A stretch of DNA of 43,886 nucleotides. Origin: SIG565 sp045540055 (lineage in GTDB: Bacteria; Bacillota; Clostridia; Oscillospirales; Acutalibacteraceae). The translations under genes and the position numbers were made by a program. Location: assembly GCA_045540055.1 (NCBI GenBank), contig JAZQGO010000035.1, positions 1 to 43,886 of the forward strand, read 5' to 3'. Shown piece after piece: positions 40,728-43,886 of this stretch. The first letter of the stretch is position 1. Every line of letters begins with the position of its first letter. The notes beneath the pieces are model-generated. The model was not told where the DNA came from. It worked only from the letters and a program-made list of their open reading frames with translations, and made no database searches.

Positions 40728-41825
40728 TTAGCCGAATATACTTAAAATAATACCACCGGCGATTACTGATGCAATCTGTCCCGACACATTTACGCCGATT
40801 GAATGCATAAGCAGGAAGTTCTGTGGGTCCTCTTTAAGTCCCATCTTGTGAACAATTCTGCCTGACATCGGGAATGCCGAAATACCTGCCGCGCCTATCA
40901 TAGGATTGATTTTTTGCTTTAAGAAAAGGTTTAAGAACTTGGCAAACAATACGCCGCCCGCGGTATCAACAATGAAGGCAATAAGGCCAAGACCTAAGAT
41001 AAGCAACGTATCAAGCTTGAGGAATGCCTCGGCTTGCATCTGAAGTGAAACCGACAGACCAAGGAATATCGTAACAAGATTTGCAAGCACCTTCTGCGCT
41101 GTTTCAGACAGTGAATCAAGCACGCCGCATTCACGAATAAGGTTACCAAACATAAGGAAGCCGATAAGCGAGGTAGCGTCGGGCACGATTGCCGAAACTA
41201 CAACGGTAATAATAATCGGAAACAAAATCTTTGTAACCTTAGATACAGATTTTTGCTCATAAGGCATACGAATTAGGCGTTCCTTCTTTGTTGTGAGAAG
41301 CTTGATAACTGGCGGCTGAATAATGGGCACAAGTGCCATATATGAGTAAGCCGCAACCATTATAGCGCCTTGATAGTTTGAATTAAGTGCATTTGCAACG
41401 GCGATTGATGTAGGGCCATCCGCAGCGCCTATAATGGCGATTGAAGCTGCATCGTTTGCGCCAAAGAACATTGATGCCATTGAAAGTGTAAAAAAGATAC
41501 CGAACTGTGCCGCCGCACCAAACAGCATTAGCTTCGGGTTGGTAAGCAACGGTCCGAAATCTATCATTGCGCCGATACCTATAAACAACAACAACGGGAA
41601 TAATTCATTAGCTATGCCCGCATTGAAAAGAGTAGTAATCGGTCCGTGCTCTGAAACGGCCGCCGACAGCGGAATGTTTGCAAGAATGGTACCAAATCCC
41701 ATAGGCAAAAGCAGTGTGGGTTCCATTTCCTTCTTTATGGCAAGAAAAATGAGAATAAAACCGATTAAAATCATAACACCCTGTTGCCAGGTGAAATTCA
41801 GTAGATTTTCATACAGAATTTCCAT
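40728..41825 (-). CDS. sodium ion-translocating decarboxylase beta subunit (OadB/GcdB-like)
   Basis: This 365-residue integral membrane protein has about nine to eleven hydrophobic segments. It carries the conserved ion-site regions IIGAADGPTSIAVANALNS (near residue 137), the segment FLMFGNLIRECGVLD, and the late motif GISAFPMSGRIVHKMGLKED. In complete pumps this subunit couples decarboxylation of carboxybiotin to Na+ export. No carboxyltransferase alpha subunit or biotin carrier gene is nearby, so the pump must be assembled from distant genes, or this protein has another job. The ATG at 41825 follows AAGGAGAGATAAAT. A riboswitch and terminator precede it. Confidence 0.9.
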   Translation of the reverse strand: MEILYENLLNFTWQQGVMILIGFILIFLAIKKEMEPTLLLPMGFGTILANIPLSAAVSEHGPITTLFNAGIANELFPLLLFIGIGAMIDFGPLLTNPKLMLFGAAAQFGIFFTLSMASMFFGANDAASIAIIGAADGPTSIAVANALNSNYQGAIMVAAYSYMALVPIIQPPVIKLLTTKKERLIRMPYEQKSVSKVTKILFPIIITVVVSAIVPDATSLIGFLMFGNLIRECGVLDSLSETAQKVLANLVTIFLGLSVSLQMQAEAFLKLDTLLILGLGLIAFIVDTAGGVLFAKFLNLFLKQKINPMIGAAGISAFPMSGRIVHKMGLKEDPQNFLLMHSIGVNVSGQIASVIAGGIILSIFG

Positions 41826-41840
41826 ATTTATCTCTCCTTC

Positions 41841-41874
41841 AAAATAAAAAAGTACAGTTCGTACCGAACTGCAC
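41841..41874 (-). terminator. riboswitch-controlled terminator before the OadB-like gene
   Basis: On the minus strand GTGCAGTTCG (41874-41865) pairs with CGAACTGTAC (41861-41852) around GTA and is followed by TTTTTTATTTT. Upstream, ACAGCAC within the aptamer can pair with GTGCTGT just after it, giving a possible alternative fold. Confidence 0.85.
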
Positions 41875-41904
41875 CTAATAATCCTACAAGTACAGCACGG
41901 CAAA

Positions 41905-41986
41905 ATGAGTCTCGCAATTTAAGACAAGCCAGTCTTTAAGACGGTGCTGTTGACATGCCACGCTTTTGCGCCTGCTACTCCCTCAT
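41905..41986 (-). promoter_or_regulatory. yybP-ykoY family (Mn2+) riboswitch
   Basis: On the minus strand, the P1 stem ATGAG/CTCAT (41986-41982 with 41909-41905) encloses GGAGTAGC directly after its 5' strand, ATGTCAACA in the middle, and GCGAGA directly before its 3' strand. This order, P1-GGAGUAGC-...-GUCAACA-...-GCRAGA-P1', matches my recollection of the yybP-ykoY aptamer, whose two loops dock to bind Mn2+. In that class, metal binding usually turns expression on. The ligand here is inferred from the family. Confidence 0.75.
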
Positions 41987-41997
41987 AGAAGACTAAT

Positions 41998-42003
41998 ATT
42001 ATA
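41998..42003 (-). promoter_or_regulatory. -10 box for the oadB leader
   Basis: TATAAT on the minus strand lies 12 bases upstream of the aptamer. No good -35 is present at normal spacing (ATTTTA at 17), so the promoter may be weak or need an activator. Confidence 0.5.
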
Positions 42004-42015
42004 GTAGCATATTTT

Positions 42016-42711
42016 CTACTTAAAATCAACTTGATTTTTCTTTTTTTGCATTATAAAATCACTAATTATAAATGTCAGAGATATTAAGACCACGCTTGAC
42101 GCAATTAGTAAGGCGCAGTTCATAAAAAAACTTTCGGGCAACACCTGTATTATTTGGTCGGTGCTCGGGTCAAACAGCCAATTATCCTTACCCGGGAAAA
42201 AGATTTTATGAAATATTACAAAGGCTGTATCAAAATCAATCGCCACCAATAATCCTAAACCCAAAGGCAATATAATTGCCGCTACACCTGAATAGAACGC
42301 CGCCGAATGTCTGCCTAACCTCAACGCATCTATTTTGCCTAAAAAGCGAAACACAAGTAAAGCCACTACACAAACAGCAGAGCCTATCAGCAAACATGTA
42401 TTTAAACTAACCAAGGCCTTGACATCGGCAAAATGCTGTGCGCCGGCATTCGTATATGCCATATCCCCCGCCGAAAACTCCTTATTAGGCAGCGTCAGAT
42501 AGTCAAGCACCGCATCATAAGAAGTGCGTATCTGCTGGGCGGTAAAGCCGCTGATTTCGTGCAAATCCAGCGCATCTATATGGGCGTAGTAAAAACCTCG
42601 GCAAAATATCGGGAGCGAAATCGAGAAGGTTATTATAAAAAAGAACATAGCAACCGCTAAAATTAAAGACAATAACCTGCGTGTTAGCTTGCTGTTTATA
42701 ATAACCACCAC
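42016..42711 (-). CDS. TIGR01906 / DUF1461 integral membrane protein
   Basis: This protein of about 231 residues has four membrane segments: one near the N-terminus, one before and one after a short polar region around residue 125, and one near the C-terminus (about 195-220). The outer loop LDLHEISGFTAQQIRTSYDA and the segment FHKIFFPGKDNWLFDPSTDQ match the TIGR01906 family (DUF1461), which has no known function. The start is uncertain. A promoter (TTGTTG-N16-TATAAT) overlaps the upstream part of the frame, so translation must begin downstream. GTG 42711 or 42708 is the best choice, leaving almost no leader. Confidence 0.82.
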   Translation of the reverse strand: MVVIINSKLTRRLLSLILAVAMFFFIITFSISLPIFCRGFYYAHIDALDLHEISGFTAQQIRTSYDAVLDYLTLPNKEFSAGDMAYTNAGAQHFADVKALVSLNTCLLIGSAVCVVALLVFRFLGKIDALRLGRHSAAFYSGVAAIILPLGLGLLVAIDFDTAFVIFHKIFFPGKDNWLFDPSTDQIIQVLPESFFMNCALLIASSVVLISLTFIISDFIMQKKKNQVDFK

Positions 42712-42723
42712 CCTTTTTAGTTT

Positions 42724-42751
42724 ATTATACCAAAAAACGGAAAAGCAACAA
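42724..42751 (-). promoter_or_regulatory. promoter for the TIGR01906 gene
   Basis: On the minus strand TTGTTG (about 42751-42746), a 16-base spacer and TATAAT (42729-42724). The predicted start is near 42717, about six bases before the first GTG candidate. Confidence 0.65.
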
Positions 42752-42759
42752 CTCACCTA

Positions 42760-43105
42760 AAGCATATTTCAAATCGGAACACTCTGTGTCGGCACAATTT
42801 TGAACTATGTGTTTAAACCCATACAGTTTTTAGTGATATTCTGTTCTAACAAACAGAGTGATATTATATTCGCCTTAAAAACTCGCGAAGCGAATATCAC
42901 TTAAACGAAGTCCAAATATCACTGCGTAGCAATACAACTCACCGTAATGCGAATATAACTGAAAGGGTAGTACAAATTCAAACCCTTGTGAAATTTTGAC
43001 CTATATGTTCGAACCACTACATATTTCAGGGATGATATTATGTAGTTATAATATCAGTTTTGTATCTGTTCGATATATTGGAATTTGTCTACCAATTTTT
43101 TATTT
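42760..43105. repeat. intergenic repeat and hairpin block
   Basis: These 350 bases hold no convincing gene. Two similar direct units begin at 42796 (AATTTTGAACTATGTGTTT) and 42992 (AATTTTGACCTATATGTTC), each about 45 bases and ending in TGATATT. Between them lies a series of short stem-loops separated by ATATCACT-like spacers: CTGTT..AACAG (42841-42856), ATTCGC..GCGAAT (near 42868-42895), CTGCGTAGCAA, and AAGGGT..ACCCTT (near 42964-42987). ACTACATA (43016-43023) and TATGTAGT (near 43039-43047) form another. It resembles an eroded intergenic palindrome array. Its origin is unknown. Confidence 0.55.
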
Positions 43106-43109
43106 CATA

Positions 43110-43619
43110 TCACCTTGCCGTAGATTTAACCTGCCACCAGTCATTTCCTAAATTATATACTTTATGATTTCCCCAGTTGTTAGGTTTTTCTTTTGACTTA
43201 ATAATAGCGAATGCACCTACAGCATCGTCATCGGTGATTTCTAAATATTCTGCACTTTTTATTATTATTGTTTCTTGTCGTTTGGGACCGGTGTAATACT
43301 TTGATATATTTTTAAGAGCGGCTTTTTGCTTTTCAGTTAAATTGACATAATAAACTACGTCTTCCTTGACGGTCGAATAGATCGTTTGCGTTAGAGATTC
43401 TCCATTTTCTGATATATCAAGGAATATTGTGCCATTATGAGTATTTCTTTCATTGATATTTTCTTTATAATAATTAAATGCAACTTCAGCGATTATATCG
43501 TAATCTTCGCATATTTTATTCCACTCTGTTCTCTTTGCCAATGACGGATTTAAAAATAAAAAAGTTAATATTAGAAATAATCCTATTACAATTGCTATGA
43601 TACTTTTTTGTTTTTTCAT
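43110..43619 (-). CDS. small membrane-anchored protein of unknown function
   Basis: This 169-residue protein has a basic start, KKQKS, one membrane segment (about residues 7-25) and an outer domain of about 140 residues with mixed helices and strands, ending NLGNDWWQVKSTAR. I recognise no family. ATG 43619 follows AAAGGAGTATAT. A longer form from ATG 43736, which overlaps the upstream stop as ATGA, would add 39 residues before the anchor and is less likely. Base composition is more A+T-rich than the neighbouring housekeeping genes, suggesting an accessory region. Confidence 0.65.
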   Translation of the reverse strand: MKKQKSIIAIVIGLFLILTFLFLNPSLAKRTEWNKICEDYDIIAEVAFNYYKENINERNTHNGTIFLDISENGESLTQTIYSTVKEDVVYYVNLTEKQKAALKNISKYYTGPKRQETIIIKSAEYLEITDDDAVGAFAIIKSKEKPNNWGNHKVYNLGNDWWQVKSTAR

Positions 43620-43732
43620 ATATACTCCTTTTTGCAAATAAATGCTTAATTTATCGAAAGTAGGCTCAAACATACAAGCTGAATATATATTATATATTTC
43701 TTCAGTACACAAAACATCTTTAATGTTTTTTA

Positions 43733-43886
43733 TCATTTGTTGTTTTCCTTTGCTGTATTGATAGAAGCAATAAGAATTCTTCGAATTGTACCACACTGAT
43801 TATACAATTCTTTGGCAATATCTCTATCTATTAACTCAGACTTTACAAATAATTCAATCCAATATTCTGTTTCGTAGCACTCTTTA
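43733..43886 (-). CDS. four-helix bundle protein (S23/IVP family), C-terminal part
   Basis: The frame enters from the right edge and ends at TGA 43733. Its 50 visible residues read KECYETEYWIELFVKSELID, then RDIAKELYNQCGTIRRILIA and SINTAKENNK. The pattern E(T/C)xYWIELL...D..ELxxxCxxIxRIL.ASIxTAK is typical of the C-terminus of the TIGR02436 four-helix bundle family, first noted in 23S rRNA intervening sequences and often found free in genomes. No rRNA is seen here. The N-terminus is outside the window. The last bases overlap a possible ATG (ATGA) of the next frame. Confidence 0.75.
   Translation of the reverse strand, partial: KECYETEYWIELFVKSELIDRDIAKELYNQCGTIRRILIASINTAKENNK

Noticed and set aside
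41826..41903. N-terminal extension of the OadB-like protein
   Set aside because: The extra 26 codons lie over the terminator hairpin and the binding site; the ATG at 41825 has a good AAGGAG.
42712..42756. N-terminal extension of the TIGR01906 protein
   Set aside because: The region contains the promoter, so these codons would not be transcribed from it.
42760..43105. Guide-RNA array of the TIGR or CRISPR kind
   Set aside because: Hairpins and spacers are irregular and few, and no effector gene is near.
1..43886. tRNA, rRNA, complete insertion sequence, integrase or attachment site
   Set aside because: I looked for T-loop (GGTTCGAATCC-like) patterns, conserved rRNA segments and transposase-like frames on both strands and found none.

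Overview
The window looks like chromosomal DNA of a Gram-positive-type Clostridia bacterium, most likely an uncultured gut member of the Oscillospirales/Ruminococcaceae. The evidence is sigma-A promoters close to TTGACA-N17-TATAAT, purine-rich ribosome binding sites, a T-box before pheST, TPP and yybP-ykoY riboswitches, IreB, RqcH, YhaM, TrmK, a ThiT ECF S-component, an arginine phosphatase domain and a BY-kinase. No tRNA, rRNA, complete insertion sequence, prophage or CRISPR array was seen. Most of the window is housekeeping DNA. The accessory material is at about 14.8-15.3 kb, 19-20.8 kb and 40.5 kb to the right end.

Layout. 0.2-2 kb (minus): dusB-yebC. 2-6.5 kb (plus): polA, an arginine-phosphatase/RimI fusion and tsaD. 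6.5-11.1 kb: the cell elongation cluster mreB-mreC-mreD-PBP2, with two related hairpin elements in opposite orientation on either side of mreCD. 11.1-14.7 kb: mgsA, hisS, aspS. 14.8-15.3 kb (minus): a frameshifted lipoprotein pseudogene behind a terminator-ending leader RNA. 15.5-17.4 kb: a COG2426 membrane protein and a flippase. 17.5-18.5 kb (minus): a P-loop ATPase. 18.6-19.0 kb: rnpB. 19-20.8 kb (minus): two RsgI-like membrane proteins, one with a 15-bp tandem repeat. 20.9-24.1 kb: yfbR-like and yfhO-like genes, divergent from overlapping promoters. 24.1-24.9 kb: TPP riboswitch and thiT. 25-27.7 kb: rpmH-rnpA-yidD-yidC-jag. 27.7-31.4 kb: T-box and pheST. 31.4-35.4 kb: ireB, then yhaM-DUF1858-trmK-rqcH. 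35.5-40.5 kb: a short exopolysaccharide-type operon (Wzz-like, BY-kinase, CapD-like), then pgeF and a solute-binding protein. 40.6-42 kb (minus): a Na+-pump decarboxylase beta subunit with a 46-residue OadG-like partner, behind a yybP-ykoY riboswitch. 42-42.7 kb: a TIGR01906 membrane protein. 42.8-43.1 kb: an intergenic repeat and hairpin block. 43.1 kb to the end: a small membrane protein and the C-terminus of a four-helix-bundle protein.

How the parts work together. The window combines translation and RNA maturation (DusB, TsaD, HisS, AspS, PheST, RnpA/rnpB, TrmK, RqcH, YhaM), the wall elongasome (MreBCD, PBP2, PgeF), membrane insertion (YidC/YidD/KhpB) and surface polysaccharide control. 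I found no complete new multi-gene system. The observations most worth following are: the Mn2+-type riboswitch over an OadB/mini-OadG pair without carboxyltransferase or biotin carrier; the hairpin elements bracketing mreCD, which show paired base changes; the arginine-phosphatase/RimI fusion beside tsaD; an MgsA with the catalytic Asp replaced by Ser; and a CapD-like dehydratase lacking one glycine of its nucleotide-binding loop.
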